A DNA stretch of 31,704 nt from an uncultured Lactobacillus sp. (GTDB lineage: Bacteria; Bacillota; Bacilli; Lactobacillales; Lactobacillaceae): assembly GCF_902491705.1 (NCBI RefSeq), contig NZ_CABUIW010000022.1, forward strand, positions 1 to 31,704, given 5' to 3'. Made by a program: the position numbers and the translations under genes. Below, piece by piece: positions 21,056 to 30,376 of the stretch (its first letter is position 1; each line of letters starts with the position of its first letter). Below the pieces are notes generated by a model. It was given only the letters and a program-made list of their open reading frames with translations, was not told the origin of the DNA and ran no database searches.

Positions 21056-22351
21056 CTATCTGATGAATCCAACATATTCTCTCTTCATTAACAAACCGTT
21101 AATTTGACGAGATAACTCAAGAACAACCCCAATAACAATTAAAAGACTTGTTCCTCCTAAACCAATGGAACTTGGGAGATTCCAGAAGTTTGTGGCCAAT
21201 TGAGGCAATAGAGCAACTAAACCTAAAAATACTGAACCTACAGTTGATAATTTAATCAACATTTTTGAAACATAGTTCTGGGTATCTTTTCCTGGCCAAA
21301 CGCTAGGAATATAAGCACCTTGCTTTTGTAAGTTTTCTGCTAGCTTCTCAGGGTTAACCTGAACGAAAGCGTAGAAGAATGTAAATAAGATAATCAATAA
21401 GGTGTAGATGATAACCCCAGGTGTAGTTTGTAAACTAAAGATCTGGTTCATTACCTTAAACCATTGTTGATCGCCTTGGGTTCTTTGAAAGGCCATTAAA
21501 ATTGTTGCCGGTGTAATGATAAATGAACTGGCGAAAATAACTGGGATAACTCCAGATACATTAACTTTTAATGGTAGAAAACTTTCAGAACCACTAATCG
21601 TCGCTCTTCTTGTATATTGAATAGGAATACGACGATCAGCTTGTTCAACCCATGTAACTAATTGAGTAACTACAAGGATTGCAACTATAACCGCGATGAA
21701 GAACAAAATACCTTGCCAACGATCACTGGAACTATTGTTAATAATTTCTTCCTTGTAGATTTGCCATAAACCACTTGGTAATCTTGCAATGATACCAGCA
21801 AAAATAATTACTGATACACCATTACCAAGACCTTTATCAGTGATTTCATCACCTAACCATGTCAATAACATGGTACCCGCAGTCATGATAATAGCAATTT
21901 CTACATAAGTTTGAGGGGTTTGATTCTTAACCAATCCCATTTGAGTCAAGGCGTTGAAACCTAACGTAATACCAATACTTTGGACAAAGGCAACAACTAA
22001 TGCTAAGTATCTTGTCACTTGATTAGTTTTACGTCTACCTACTTCACCTTGTTTTCCCCATTCTACCAATGTCGGTACAATATCCATTTGTAACAACTGA
22101 ATTACAATTTGTGCCGTGATATACGGGGAAACACCCAATGAAAATATTGAATAGTTATCTAGTCCACCACCAGATACAGTATCTAGCATTGGAACTAATC
22201 CAGTTTGAGCAACCTGTGTGATCGCCTTTGCATTAACACCCGGAACAGTGATATTAGCACCAATCCGATATATTAAAAGAATAAAGAGTGTGAAATAAAT
22301 CTTATTTCTAATTTCTTTATCCTTAAAGGCGTTCTTCAAGGTCGAAAACAT
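21056..22351 (-). CDS. secY: Preprotein translocase subunit SecY
   Basis: The 431-residue membrane protein has about ten helices, including LLIYRIGANITVPGV near the start, FSLGVSPYITAQIVIQLL, and the cytoplasmic loop RRATISGSESFLPLKVNVSG. SecY is the protein-conducting channel. The ATG overlaps the rplO stop by one base (TAATG), giving coupled translation. Confidence 0.98.
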   Translation of the reverse strand: MFSTLKNAFKDKEIRNKIYFTLFILLIYRIGANITVPGVNAKAITQVAQTGLVPMLDTVSGGGLDNYSIFSLGVSPYITAQIVIQLLQMDIVPTLVEWGKQGEVGRRKTNQVTRYLALVVAFVQSIGITLGFNALTQMGLVKNQTPQTYVEIAIIMTAGTMLLTWLGDEITDKGLGNGVSVIIFAGIIARLPSGLWQIYKEEIINNSSSDRWQGILFFIAVIVAILVVTQLVTWVEQADRRIPIQYTRRATISGSESFLPLKVNVSGVIPVIFASSFIITPATILMAFQRTQGDQQWFKVMNQIFSLQTTPGVIIYTLLIILFTFFYAFVQVNPEKLAENLQKQGAYIPSVWPGKDTQNYVSKMLIKLSTVGSVFLGLVALLPQLATNFWNLPSSIGLGGTSLLIVIGVVLELSRQINGLLMKREYVGFIR

Positions 22352-22791
22352 TAGATCACCTCAACAGTTCCGCCAGCGGCTTCAACTGCTTTCTTAGCAG
22401 CTGCGGAAACTTTATTAACCTTTACAGTTAACTTAACTTTTAATTCACCGTTGCCAAGCAACTTAACGCCTGATAATTCTTGCTTTACCAAGCCGTTTTC
22501 CTTAAGAGTTTCAACAGTTACTTCACTGCCATCTTCGAACTTATTTAAGTCATCTAAATTTACAATTGCGTATTCTTTACGGTTAATGTTCTTAAAACCA
22601 CGCTTTGGCATAGTTCTGAATAATGGCATTTGACCACCTTCAAAACCTAAACGTGTGTGACCGCCTTGACGAGCCAATTGACCCTTTTGACCACGGCCAG
22701 AAGTCTTACCGTAACCACTTGAAGTACCACGACCGACACGTTTTCTATTACGACGTGAGCCTTCAGCAGAATGTAATTCATGAAGCTTCAT
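22351..22791 (-). CDS. rplO: 50S ribosomal protein L15
   Basis: The 146-residue product opens MKLHELHSAEGSRRNRKRVG, with GRGTSSGYGKTSGRGQKGQ and RLGFEGGQMPLFRTMPKRGF. Late-assembly 50S protein. It follows rpmD by 23 bases with GGAGGTG. Confidence 0.98.
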   Translation of the reverse strand: MKLHELHSAEGSRRNRKRVGRGTSSGYGKTSGRGQKGQLARQGGHTRLGFEGGQMPLFRTMPKRGFKNINRKEYAIVNLDDLNKFEDGSEVTVETLKENGLVKQELSGVKLLGNGELKVKLTVKVNKVSAAAKKAVEAAGGTVEVI

Positions 22792-22814
22792 TAATTGGGC
22801 ACCTCCTTGATATC

Positions 22815-23000
22815 CTATTTATTAATCTCTTCAACAGAGATTAAGTGAGCAATTTTCAATAATGCACCACGAGTAGCAGCGTTGTCTGGAAGAACAACAG
22901 TACTATCTACTCTACCTAAACCAAGAGCTTTAACAATCTTTCTTTGTTCAGGTAGACGGTGAGCAGCACTTCTAATTAAAGTAATCTTTAAATCAGTCAT
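22815..23000 (-). CDS. rpmD: 50S ribosomal protein L30
   Basis: The 61-residue product, MTDLKITLIRSAAHRLPEQR onward with LGLGRVDSTVVLPDNAATRG, is the short bacterial L30. GGGAGATC precedes the start. Sixteen bases separate it from rpsE. Confidence 0.97.
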   Translation of the reverse strand: MTDLKITLIRSAAHRLPEQRKIVKALGLGRVDSTVVLPDNAATRGALLKIAHLISVEEINK

Positions 23001-23016
23001 CTATGATCTCCCTAAT

Positions 23017-23523
23017 CTAAGCTCTTTCAGGTTGACGAAGTTTTTCTACTTCTTCACTAGTTCTAAGCTTCTTCAAACCATCAATAGTTGCACGAACAAC
23101 GTTGATTGGTGTATTAGAACCAAGTGATTTTGAAGTTACGTCTGAGATACCAGCCATATCCATAACGATACGTACGGCACCACCAGCAGCAACACCAGAA
23201 CCAGCTTCGGCAGGCTTCAATAAAATGTTACCTGAACCGTAGTGACCAATAACTTCATGAGGAATAGTAGTACCAACTTTAGGTACGTTGATCATTTTCT
23301 TCTTACCGTCTTCTACAGCCTTACGGATTGCTTCTGGGACTTCTTGAGCTTTACCAGTACCAAAACCTACACGGCCTTTCTTGTCGCCAACAACAACAAG
23401 AGCAGCAAATTTCATGCGACGGCCACCTTTAACAACCTTAGTAATACGGTTGACAGCGACTAATTGATCTTCGATATCGTCTTTGTTTCTGCGATTATTA
23501 CGAGAATCATTGCGGTTTGCCAT
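23017..23523 (-). CDS. rpsE: 30S ribosomal protein S5
   Basis: The 168-residue product contains VVKGGRRMKFAALVVVGD, the GVGFGTGKAQEVPEAIRKA-type motif, and SLGSNTPINVVRATIDGLK. S5 shapes the mRNA entry site and decoding accuracy. GGAG precedes the start. Confidence 0.98.
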   Translation of the reverse strand: MANRNDSRNNRRNKDDIEDQLVAVNRITKVVKGGRRMKFAALVVVGDKKGRVGFGTGKAQEVPEAIRKAVEDGKKKMINVPKVGTTIPHEVIGHYGSGNILLKPAEAGSGVAAGGAVRIVMDMAGISDVTSKSLGSNTPINVVRATIDGLKKLRTSEEVEKLRQPERA

Positions 23524-23539
23524 GTGTTAATCTCCTTTC

Positions 23540-23899
23540 CTAGAATTCTAATCCGTTTTCACGAGCAGCATCAGCTAATGCTTGAACACGGCCGTGGTAA
23601 ATGTAACCACTTCTATCAAATACAACAGTAGAAATGTTCTTAGCCTTAGCAGCTTCAGCAATAGCCTTACCAACAGCAGCAGCTTGTTCTACCTTAGTTG
23701 CATCTTCTGATACGTTTTCGTCCAAAGTTGAGGCGCTTGCAAGCGTAACACCCGCTACGTCATCAATTAATTGAGCGTAGATGTTTTTATTTGAACGGAA
23801 AATGCTTAAGCGTGGGCGCTCAGCAGTACCAGAAATCTTACCACGAATACGTTTACGACGCTTTAAGCGTAACTTGTTTTTATCTGGTTTAGAAATCAC
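23540..23899 (-). CDS. rplR: 50S ribosomal protein L18
   Basis: The 119-residue product has RLKRRKRIRGKISGTAERPR and DRSGYIYHGRVQALADAARE. L18 binds 5S rRNA with L5 and L25. The start codon is GTG (23897-23899) with GAGGTG upstream; the conserved MISKPDKN opening supports it. Confidence 0.97.
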   Translation of the reverse strand: MISKPDKNKLRLKRRKRIRGKISGTAERPRLSIFRSNKNIYAQLIDDVAGVTLASASTLDENVSEDATKVEQAAAVGKAIAEAAKAKNISTVVFDRSGYIYHGRVQALADAARENGLEF

Positions 23900-23925
23900 A
23901 ATTTCACCTCAAAATAAACTACTTA

Positions 23926-24456
23926 TTACTTACCTGTCTTACCTTCCTTACGACGTACGTATTCATCAACATAACGAATACCTTTACCCTTGTAAGGTTC
24001 TGGTGGACGTACGGCGCGGATTTCAGCTGCGAATTGACCAACATCTTGCTTTGAAACACCTTCAACTTCTACATCAGTTGCTGAAGTTGCCTTTACAGAT
24101 ACACCTTCTGGTGCAGTCAATACAACTGGGTGTGAGTAACCAACATTCAAAGTAATCTTGTTGCCTTGTGCTTGTGCACGGTAACCAACACCGATTAACT
24201 TCAAAGTCTTCTTATAACCATCAACTACACCTTCGATCATTGAAGCTAAGTTAGCTCTTTCAGTACCGTGAAGTGCTTTATCGTTTTCATTTGAACGTGA
24301 GAAGTTGATTTTACCATCTTTTTGTTCAAAAGTGATCTTTGGATCGAAGTATCTAGTTAATTCACCCTTAGGGCCCTTAACAGTAATGTTGTCGCCTTCT
24401 TTGGTAACAGTAACACTGTCAGGGACTTCAATAGTCTTTAAACCGATTCGGCTCAT
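23926..24456 (-). CDS. rplF: 50S ribosomal protein L6
   Basis: The 176-residue product opens MSRIGLKTIEVPDSVTV and ends with RPPEPYKGKGIRYVDEYVRR, the L6 signature. Two repeated alpha/beta domains bind 23S rRNA near the sarcin-ricin loop. AAAGGAG precedes the ATG. Confidence 0.98.
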   Translation of the reverse strand: MSRIGLKTIEVPDSVTVTKEGDNITVKGPKGELTRYFDPKITFEQKDGKINFSRSNENDKALHGTERANLASMIEGVVDGYKKTLKLIGVGYRAQAQGNKITLNVGYSHPVVLTAPEGVSVKATSATDVEVEGVSKQDVGQFAAEIRAVRPPEPYKGKGIRYVDEYVRRKEGKTGK

Positions 24457-24480
24457 TGATTGTTCTCCTTTCTGTCAGTA

Positions 24481-24879
24481 TTACCAAATGTAGGCAATTA
24501 CTTCGCCGCCAACGTTCTTTTGTCTTGCTTCTTTGTCAGTAATAACACCAGCAGAAGTAGAAACGATGGCAATGCCCAAACCATTAAGAACTTTTGGTAA
24601 GTCTTCAGCGCTTACGTAGTTTCTAAGACCTGGCTTAGAAATACGCTTCAAGCCTGAAATGACACGTTCTCCATTTGGACCGTATTTCAAGAATACCTTG
24701 ATAACGCCTTGCTTGTTGTCATCTGCAACTTCGTAATCACGGATGAAACCTTCGCGCTTCAAAATTTCTGAAATAGACTTTTTAATGTTTGATGCAGGAA
24801 TTTCAACTGAATCATGCTTTGCCATGTTAGCATTTCTGATTCTAGTCAAGTAATCTGCGATTGGATCTGTCATGACCAT
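24481..24879 (-). CDS. rpsH: 30S ribosomal protein S8
   Basis: The 132-residue product opens MVMTDPIADYLTRIRNANMA and ends with ARQKNVGGEVIAYIW. GGAGG is 9 bases before the first ATG (24879), so the MVM start is used rather than the second ATG. S8 is a central-domain assembly protein and, in other bacteria, an autoregulator of this operon. Confidence 0.98.
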   Translation of the reverse strand: MVMTDPIADYLTRIRNANMAKHDSVEIPASNIKKSISEILKREGFIRDYEVADDNKQGVIKVFLKYGPNGERVISGLKRISKPGLRNYVSAEDLPKVLNGLGIAIVSTSAGVITDKEARQKNVGGEVIAYIW

Positions 24880-24903
24880 TTAAGCTATCCTCCTAACCGT
24901 ATC

Positions 24904-25089
24904 CTACCAACTAGCCTTTTTAAGACCAGGGATTTGACCCTTGTGTGCTAATTCCTTTAAGCAAATACGGCATAAACCGAATTTACGGTATACGGAGTGT
25001 GGACGACCACATCTCTCGCAACGTGTATATTCACGTGAAGAGAACTTAGCAGGACGACGATTTCTGATTTTTTGTGATGTTTTAGCCAT
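24904..25089 (-). CDS. rpsN: 30S ribosomal protein S14, zinc type (type Z)
   Basis: The 61-residue product carries CERCGRPHSVYRKFGLCRIC, with four zinc-binding cysteines, so it is the short zinc-containing S14 and not the long zinc-free paralogue used under zinc limitation. Confidence 0.97.
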   Translation of the reverse strand: MAKTSQKIRNRRPAKFSSREYTRCERCGRPHSVYRKFGLCRICLKELAHKGQIPGLKKASW

Positions 25090-25101
25090 TAATGTCCTCC
25101 A

Positions 25102-25644
25102 CTATCTTGCAAACGGCATACCAAATTGAGTCAAAAGCTCACGAGCTTCTTCATCAGTGCTGGCAGTAGTTACGATAACAATGTCTAAACCTCTAGTGCG
25201 GTTAACCTTATCAAAATCGATTTCTGGGAAAATCAATTGTTCTTTAATACCCAAAGTGTAGTTACCACGACCATCAAATGAACGAGTTGATACACCACGG
25301 AAGTCACGAACACGTGGAAGAGAAACATTGATCAACTTGTATAAGAAGTCGTACATTCTATCGCCTCTAAGAGTAACCTTAGCACCAATAGACATACCTT
25401 CACGTAAACGGAAGTTAGCGATTGACTTCTTAGCCTTAGTGATTAATGGCTTTTGGCCTGAAATCAAAGTTAATTCTTCAACTGCTTCGTCCAAGTTCTT
25501 GGCGTTAGAAACAGCATCACCAACACCCATGTTTAAAACGATCTTGTCAATCTTAGGAACTTGCATTGATGAAGTGTAGTTGAACTTTTCTTCCAATGCA
25601 GGAGCTACTTTTTCTTTGTATTCTTCAGCTAAATAACTTGCCAT
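25102..25644 (-). CDS. rplE: 50S ribosomal protein L5
   Basis: The 180-residue product has KIDKIVLNMGVGDAVSNAK, SLPRVRDFRGVSTRSFDGRG and TLGIKEQLIFPEIDFDK, diagnostic of L5, which binds 5S rRNA and contacts P-site tRNA. GGGAGG precedes the start. Confidence 0.98.
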   Translation of the reverse strand: MASYLAEEYKEKVAPALEEKFNYTSSMQVPKIDKIVLNMGVGDAVSNAKNLDEAVEELTLISGQKPLITKAKKSIANFRLREGMSIGAKVTLRGDRMYDFLYKLINVSLPRVRDFRGVSTRSFDGRGNYTLGIKEQLIFPEIDFDKVNRTRGLDIVIVTTASTDEEARELLTQFGMPFAR

Positions 25645-25658
25645 TTGTGTCCTCCCTT

Positions 25659-25892
25659 CTACTTATCTTCTTTACTACTAATAACTTTAACGTTTGATGC
25701 GTGAATTGAACCTTCTGATTCAACTACACCACCATTAGCATTAGTTTGTGAAGGCTTTTGGTGCTTCTTAATCTTGTTAACGCCCTTAACAACAACGCGG
25801 TTCTTCTTTACGTTAACAGAAAGAACAGTACCTTCTTTACCTTTATCTTTTCCGGCAATAACTTTTACCTTGTCACCAGTTTTAACGAACAT
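25659..25892 (-). CDS. rplX: 50S ribosomal protein L24
   Basis: The 77-residue product opens MFVKTGDKVKVIAGKDKGKE, the KOW motif of L24, an initiator of 50S assembly. At 77 residues it is shorter than the 100-plus typical of many bacteria but normal for lactobacilli. Confidence 0.96.
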   Translation of the reverse strand: MFVKTGDKVKVIAGKDKGKEGTVLSVNVKKNRVVVKGVNKIKKHQKPSQTNANGGVVESEGSIHASNVKVISSKEDK

Positions 25893-25911
25893 CAGTGCAC
25901 CTCACTATCAA

Positions 25912-26280
25912 TTATAAGACTTCAGGAGCAAGAGAGACGATCTTCATAAAGTCGTGCTCACGTAACTCACGTGCAACTGGCCCAAAGATACGAGTACCAC
26001 GTGGGCTCTTATCTGCGTTAATAATTACGCCAGCATTTTCGTCGAATTTGATGTATGAACCATCTTCACGACGTGCACCTGATTTGGTTCTAACAATAAC
26101 TGCTTTTACAACGTCGCCTTTTTTGACAACGCCACCTGGTGTTGCTTGCTTAACAGTACATACTACGATGTCACCGATGTTACCAGTCTTACGCTTTGAA
26201 CCACCTAAGACTCTAATAACTAAAAGTTCTCTGGCACCAGAGTTATCAGCAACCTTTAAACGGGATTCGTTTTGAATCAC
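25912..26280 (-). CDS. rplN: 50S ribosomal protein L14
   Basis: The 122-residue product opens MIQNESRLKVADNSGARELL and contains RREDGSYIKFDENAGVIIN. The start codon is GTG (26278-26280) with GGGGAGG upstream; the conserved MIQ opening confirms it. Confidence 0.98.
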   Translation of the reverse strand: MIQNESRLKVADNSGARELLVIRVLGGSKRKTGNIGDIVVCTVKQATPGGVVKKGDVVKAVIVRTKSGARREDGSYIKFDENAGVIINADKSPRGTRIFGPVARELREHDFMKIVSLAPEVL

Positions 26281-26311
26281 TGTGTAATCCTCCCCTCACT
26301 AAATCCGCAAA

Positions 26312-26578
26312 TTAAACAGATTTCTTAACAATCTTTACTAAACGGAAGCGCTTCTTACGAGATAATGGACGGGTTTCCATGATACGTACAGTATCGCCAA
26401 CTTTAGCTTCGTTATTTTCGTCTTGTGCGTAGTATTTCTTTGAATATCTAATACGCTTGTTGTAAACAGGGTGGTTCTTGTAAGTATCAACAACGACTAC
26501 GATAGTCTTGTCCATCTTATCAGAAACTACACGACCTTGGTATACGTGACGACGATTTCTTTCGTTTGTTTCGCTCAA
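26312..26578 (-). CDS. rpsQ: 30S ribosomal protein S17
   Basis: The 88-residue product has GRVVSDKMDKTIVVVVDTYK and GDTVRIMETRPLSRKKRFRL, the S17 OB-fold signature. It follows rpmC by 18 bases. Confidence 0.98.
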   Translation of the reverse strand: MSETNERNRRHVYQGRVVSDKMDKTIVVVVDTYKNHPVYNKRIRYSKKYYAQDENNEAKVGDTVRIMETRPLSRKKRFRLVKIVKKSV

Positions 26579-26596
26579 GTTAATAGCTCCCTTCCA

Positions 26597-26794
26597 TTAA
26601 TTGTTTTCTAACGCTTTTTCGCTCAGAATAGTTTTAATTCTGGCGATATTCTTGCGGACTTTGCTCAAGCGAGCGGTATTTTCTAATTGACCCGTTGCTT
26701 GTTGGAAACGCAAATTAAAGAGCTCTTCTTTATATTGCTTTTCTTTTTCTAACATTTCATCAGTGGTTAATGCTCTGATATCTTTAGCCTTCAT
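26597..26794 (-). CDS. rpmC: 50S ribosomal protein L29
   Basis: The product from the ATG at 26794 is 65 residues (MKAKDIRALTTDEMLEKEKQ onward), with LFNLRFQQATGQLENTARL. An in-frame GTG at 26806 would add four residues, but AGGTGG stands 8 bases before the ATG and MKAKDIR is the family opening. It overlaps the rplP end by 11 bases. Confidence 0.96.
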   Translation of the reverse strand: MKAKDIRALTTDEMLEKEKQYKEELFNLRFQQATGQLENTARLSKVRKNIARIKTILSEKALENN

Positions 26795-27224
26795 TAGATT
26801 CGCCACCTACTTCCGAACTTCTAGTTACAAACTTAGTCTTAATTGGTAACTTAGTTGAAGCAAGACGTAAAGCTTCACGAGCAGTTGCTTCATCAACACC
26901 ACCAATTTCAAACATGATCTTTTCTCTCTTAACTACAGCTACCCAACCTGCTGGTGCACCTTTACCAGAACCCATACGTACACCAACACCTTTAGCAGTG
27001 TATGACTTTTGAGGGAAAATTCTAATCCAAACTTTACCGCCACGCTTCATGTAACGTGTCATAGCAACACGGGCAGCTTCGATTTGACGGTTAGTAATCC
27101 AGTGTGATTCGAGGGCTTCAAGACCGTATTCACCAAAGGCAATATACTTACCACCTTTAGCAGCACCACGCATCTTACCACGGAATTCACGACGGTGTTT
27201 TACTCGCTTTGGTACTAAAGGCAT
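26784..27224 (-). CDS. rplP: 50S ribosomal protein L16
   Basis: The 146-residue product opens MPLVPKRVKHRREFRGKMRG, with ARVAMTRYMKRGGKVWIRIF and GVRMGSGKGAPAGWVAVVKR. L16 organises the A-site tRNA region of the 50S subunit. Its ATG overlaps the rpsC stop by one base. Confidence 0.98.
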   Translation of the reverse strand: MPLVPKRVKHRREFRGKMRGAAKGGKYIAFGEYGLEALESHWITNRQIEAARVAMTRYMKRGGKVWIRIFPQKSYTAKGVGVRMGSGKGAPAGWVAVVKREKIMFEIGGVDEATAREALRLASTKLPIKTKFVTRSSEVGGESNEG

Positions 27225-27898
27225 TATCTATTTCCTCCCTTCGCTGGCTTTGAAGCTGGCTTGTTCTTACGAGTTGGTAAAACTTCACCACGGTTAATCC
27301 ATACTTGAACACCGATTTCACCGTAAGTAGTGAATGCATTTACCCAAGCGTAATCAATATCAGCTCTCAAAGTTTGTAATGGAACACGACCTTCTGTGTG
27401 CCATTCTCTTCTTGCCATGTCGGCACCGTTCAAACGACCTGAAGTTTGAACCTTAATACCCTTGGCACCAGCACGCATAGCTCTTTGAGTAGCTTGACGC
27501 ATAGCACGTCTGAAAGCAATACGAGCTTCAAGTTGACGAGCGATACCATCAGCTACTAATTTAGCATCAAGATCTGGTTTTTTAATTTCAACAATATTAA
27601 TGTGAACTTGCTTACCAGTTAAAGCGTTCAATTGCTTTCTTAAAGCTTCAACTTCAGAACCACCTTTACCGATTACCATACCTGGCTTAGCAGTATGGAT
27701 TGAGATGTTGATTCTGTTAGCTGCACGTTCAATTTCAACAGTAGATACTGAAGCATCCTTCAATTTTTCTGAAATGAATTTTCTAATATGAAGGTCTTCA
27801 TTTAAAGTTTCTTTGTATCCTTTGTCAGCATACCATTTTGATTCCCAATCGCGGATAACACCGAGACGAAAACCGTTTGGGTTAATCTTTTGACCCAT
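27224..27898 (-). CDS. rpsC: 30S ribosomal protein S3
   Basis: The 224-residue product opens MGQKINPNGFRLGVIRDWES and has the KH-domain GxxG motif in VIGKGGSEVEALRKQL, then RRAMRQATQRAMRAGAKGIK and GRVPLQTLRADIDYA. S3 lines the mRNA entry channel. Confidence 0.98.
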   Translation of the reverse strand: MGQKINPNGFRLGVIRDWESKWYADKGYKETLNEDLHIRKFISEKLKDASVSTVEIERAANRINISIHTAKPGMVIGKGGSEVEALRKQLNALTGKQVHINIVEIKKPDLDAKLVADGIARQLEARIAFRRAMRQATQRAMRAGAKGIKVQTSGRLNGADMARREWHTEGRVPLQTLRADIDYAWVNAFTTYGEIGVQVWINRGEVLPTRKNKPASKPAKGGNR

Positions 27899-27911
27899 TA
27901 ATATACCTCCC

Positions 27912-28265
27912 TTAATCGTTCTTTTCTGAAACTACTACAACTACGTGACTGGTTCTCTTGTTAATTGGAGAAGCCATACCCTTAGCACGTGGGCGGAATC
28001 TCTTCAAAGTTGCACCTTCGTTTACGTAAGCTTCTGATACGTAAAGGTTAGCACTTTCAAGATCGTAGTTGTGTTCTGCGTTAGCAATAGCTGAACGTAA
28101 AACTTTTTCAACGATTGGGGAAGCAGCTCTAGGCGTAAATTCCAAGATTGCTAATACTTCAGCAACGCTCTTGCCACGAATTAAGTCAACGACTAAACGA
28201 GCTTTTCTTGGAGCGATGCGAACAGTTCTTGCTTCAGCCTTAGCTGAACTAATTTGTTCTGCCAT
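27912..28265 (-). CDS. rplV: 50S ribosomal protein L22
   Basis: The 117-residue product has RIAPRKARLVVDLIRGKSV and the C-terminal hairpin KRFRPRAKGMASPINKRTSH, which reaches into the peptide exit tunnel in known ribosomes. Confidence 0.98.
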   Translation of the reverse strand: MAEQISSAKAEARTVRIAPRKARLVVDLIRGKSVAEVLAILEFTPRAASPIVEKVLRSAIANAEHNYDLESANLYVSEAYVNEGATLKRFRPRAKGMASPINKRTSHVVVVVSEKND

Positions 28266-28284
28266 TTAGATGTTTCTCCTTCCT

Positions 28285-28569
28285 CTAAGCTTGTGTTGTG
28301 GCTTTATCATCAGTGGATCTGTGTCCGTGGAAAGTTCTTGTTGGAACAAATTCACCTAACTTATGACCAACCATGTCTTCAGTAACATATACTGGAACAT
28401 GTTTTCTACCATCGTAAACAGCTATAGTCAAACCTACAAAGGAAGGGAAAATAGTTGAACGACGTGACCAAGTCTTAATAACTTGCTTCTTATCTGCATC
28501 TGCTTGTACATCAACCTTCTTTAATAAAGATGCATCAGCAAAAGGACCTTTTTTAATACTACGGCTCAT
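28285..28569 (-). CDS. rpsS: 30S ribosomal protein S19
   Basis: The 94-residue product opens MSRSIKKGPFADASLLKKV and contains KTWSRRSTIFPSFVGLTIAV and HKLGEFVPTRTFHGH. S19 sits in the 30S head next to S13. Confidence 0.98.
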   Translation of the reverse strand: MSRSIKKGPFADASLLKKVDVQADADKKQVIKTWSRRSTIFPSFVGLTIAVYDGRKHVPVYVTEDMVGHKLGEFVPTRTFHGHRSTDDKATTQA

Positions 28570-28587
28570 TAATTAACCCTCCTTCTA

Positions 28588-29424
28588 TTATTTGCTACCT
28601 TTACGGTGACGAATGATTAACTTCTCGCTAGCCTTCTTGGTGTCTCTAGTCTTGATACCACGAGCCTTCTTGCCCCATGGAGTCATAGGTTGTGGACGAC
28701 CAACAGGAGCCTTACCTTCACCACCACCATGTGGGTGATCGTTAGGGTTCATTACGGAACCACGTGATTGAGGACGCTTGCCTAACCAACGCTTACGACC
28801 AGCTTTACCTAATTGGATCAAAGAGTGTTGTTCGTTACCAACCACACCGATAGTAGCACGGCATGATGATAAAATCTTACGAACTTCGCCACTTTGTAAT
28901 CTGATCAAAGTGTAGTCACCATCAGCACCTAAAACTTGAGCAGAAGCACCAGCACTTCTTACAAGTTGACCACCTTTACCTGGCTTTAATTCGATGTTGT
29001 GAATTGAAGTACCAGTTGGGATGTTCTTTAATTCAAGTGCGTTACCTGGCTTGATGTCAACTGCATCGCCTGATTCAACGATGTCGCCAACCTTTAAGCC
29101 CTTAGGTGCCAAAATGTAAGCCTTGATACCATCAGTGTAGTGAAGCAAAGCGATGTTAGCAGTTCTGTTTGGATCGTATTCGATTGCCTTTACAACTGCC
29201 TTTGCGTTGTCTTTGTTACGCTTAAAGTCGATGATACGGTATTTTTGTTTGTGACCACCACCACGGTGTCTTACAGTGATATGGCCATATGAGTTACGAC
29301 CTGCAGTATGTGATTGTGATTCAAGTAAAGTCTTTTCAGGCTTTGTCTTGGTAATCTCAGCAAAGTCGGAAGAAGTCATATGACGACGACCATTGGTAGT
29401 TGGCTTATAAATCTTAATAGCCAA
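28588..29424 (-). CDS. rplB: 50S ribosomal protein L2
   Basis: The 278-residue product has GRNSYGHITVRHRGGGHKQK, then RSAGASAQVLGADGDYTLIR and the peptidyl-transferase-proximal MNPNDHPHGGGEGKAPVG loop with its conserved histidine. Length is normal. Confidence 0.98.
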   Translation of the reverse strand: MAIKIYKPTTNGRRHMTSSDFAEITKTKPEKTLLESQSHTAGRNSYGHITVRHRGGGHKQKYRIIDFKRNKDNAKAVVKAIEYDPNRTANIALLHYTDGIKAYILAPKGLKVGDIVESGDAVDIKPGNALELKNIPTGTSIHNIELKPGKGGQLVRSAGASAQVLGADGDYTLIRLQSGEVRKILSSCRATIGVVGNEQHSLIQLGKAGRKRWLGKRPQSRGSVMNPNDHPHGGGEGKAPVGRPQPMTPWGKKARGIKTRDTKKASEKLIIRHRKGSK

Positions 29425-29439
29425 TTGACTGACCTCCTA

Positions 29440-29745
29440 TTACTTGTTGTCTTCTTTATCTTCGTCTTGGAAAATCTTAATACTGTTTGAATCGTCAGTT
29501 AAAGCAACAATTGCCTTTCTACGACGAGCAGTCTTACCAGTGTAACGACCTACTCGCTTGTCCTTGCCACGAACGTTCATAATGTTAACGCTCTTTACCT
29601 TAACATCGAAGATTTCTTCAACAGCATTGCGAACTTGTGTCTTGGTTGCAGTTAAAAGCACGTCGAAAGTGTACTTCTTATCATCCATTAAGTTCGTTGA
29701 CTTTTCAGTAATGACAGGTCTTAAAATGATATCGCGTGCATCCAT
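29440..29745 (-). CDS. rplW: 50S ribosomal protein L23
   Basis: The 101-residue product has RPVITEKSTNLMDDKKYTF and FDVKVKSVNIMNVRGKDKRV. L23 lies at the tunnel exit and docks trigger factor and SRP. The ATG overlaps the rplD stop by one base. Confidence 0.98.
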   Translation of the reverse strand: MDARDIILRPVITEKSTNLMDDKKYTFDVLLTATKTQVRNAVEEIFDVKVKSVNIMNVRGKDKRVGRYTGKTARRRKAIVALTDDSNSIKIFQDEDKEDNK

Positions 29746-30362
29746 TAAGCCAAAACCTCCTCGATCTTCTTAACAGCATCTTGAGTCAAGATTAACTTGC
29801 CGTAGTTAACAGCGTCTTCAACGTTCAAACCGTTAACTGGAACAGCCTTAACCTTAGCTAAGTTTCTTGCGGAAAGTTGTACATTGCTATCATCAGTAAC
29901 AATTAAAACCTTACCGTCAGCATTCAAGCTGTTTAACATTGATACTAATTCCTTAGTCTTAGGAGCTGACATGGTCAACTTGTCTAAAACAATTAAATCA
30001 TTGTCAATCAACTTTTGGGAAAGAACTGACTTAATAGCCAAACGACGTTGCTTTCTTGGCATAGTGTATGCGTATGAACGTGGAGTTGGGCCAAATACTG
30101 TACCACCACCACGCCATTGTGGAGCTCTGATAGAACCTTGACGAGCACGACCAGTACCCTTTTGTCTCCAAGGCTTCTTACCACCGCCGCGAACAGCAGA
30201 TCTATTCTTAACCTTTGAGGTACCTTGACGCTTGCCGGCTCTTTGTCTAATAATTGCTTCAAAAACGACATTGTCGTTAGGTTCAATACCAAAAACTTTA
30301 TCGTTTAAAGTAACTTCACCAGAGTCTTTACCGTTTTGATCCATAACTTTTAAATTAGCCAT
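29745..30362 (-). CDS. rplD: 50S ribosomal protein L4
   Basis: The 205-residue product contains RGGGKKPWRQKGTGRARQGS and APQWRGGGTVFGPTPRSY, the tunnel-lining loop of L4. In gammaproteobacteria L4 autoregulates the S10 operon; whether it acts on the leader upstream of rpsJ here is unknown. Confidence 0.98.
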   Translation of the reverse strand: MANLKVMDQNGKDSGEVTLNDKVFGIEPNDNVVFEAIIRQRAGKRQGTSKVKNRSAVRGGGKKPWRQKGTGRARQGSIRAPQWRGGGTVFGPTPRSYAYTMPRKQRRLAIKSVLSQKLIDNDLIVLDKLTMSAPKTKELVSMLNSLNADGKVLIVTDDSNVQLSARNLAKVKAVPVNGLNVEDAVNYGKLILTQDAVKKIEEVLA

Positions 30363-30376
30363 TCTAGTCCTCCTTC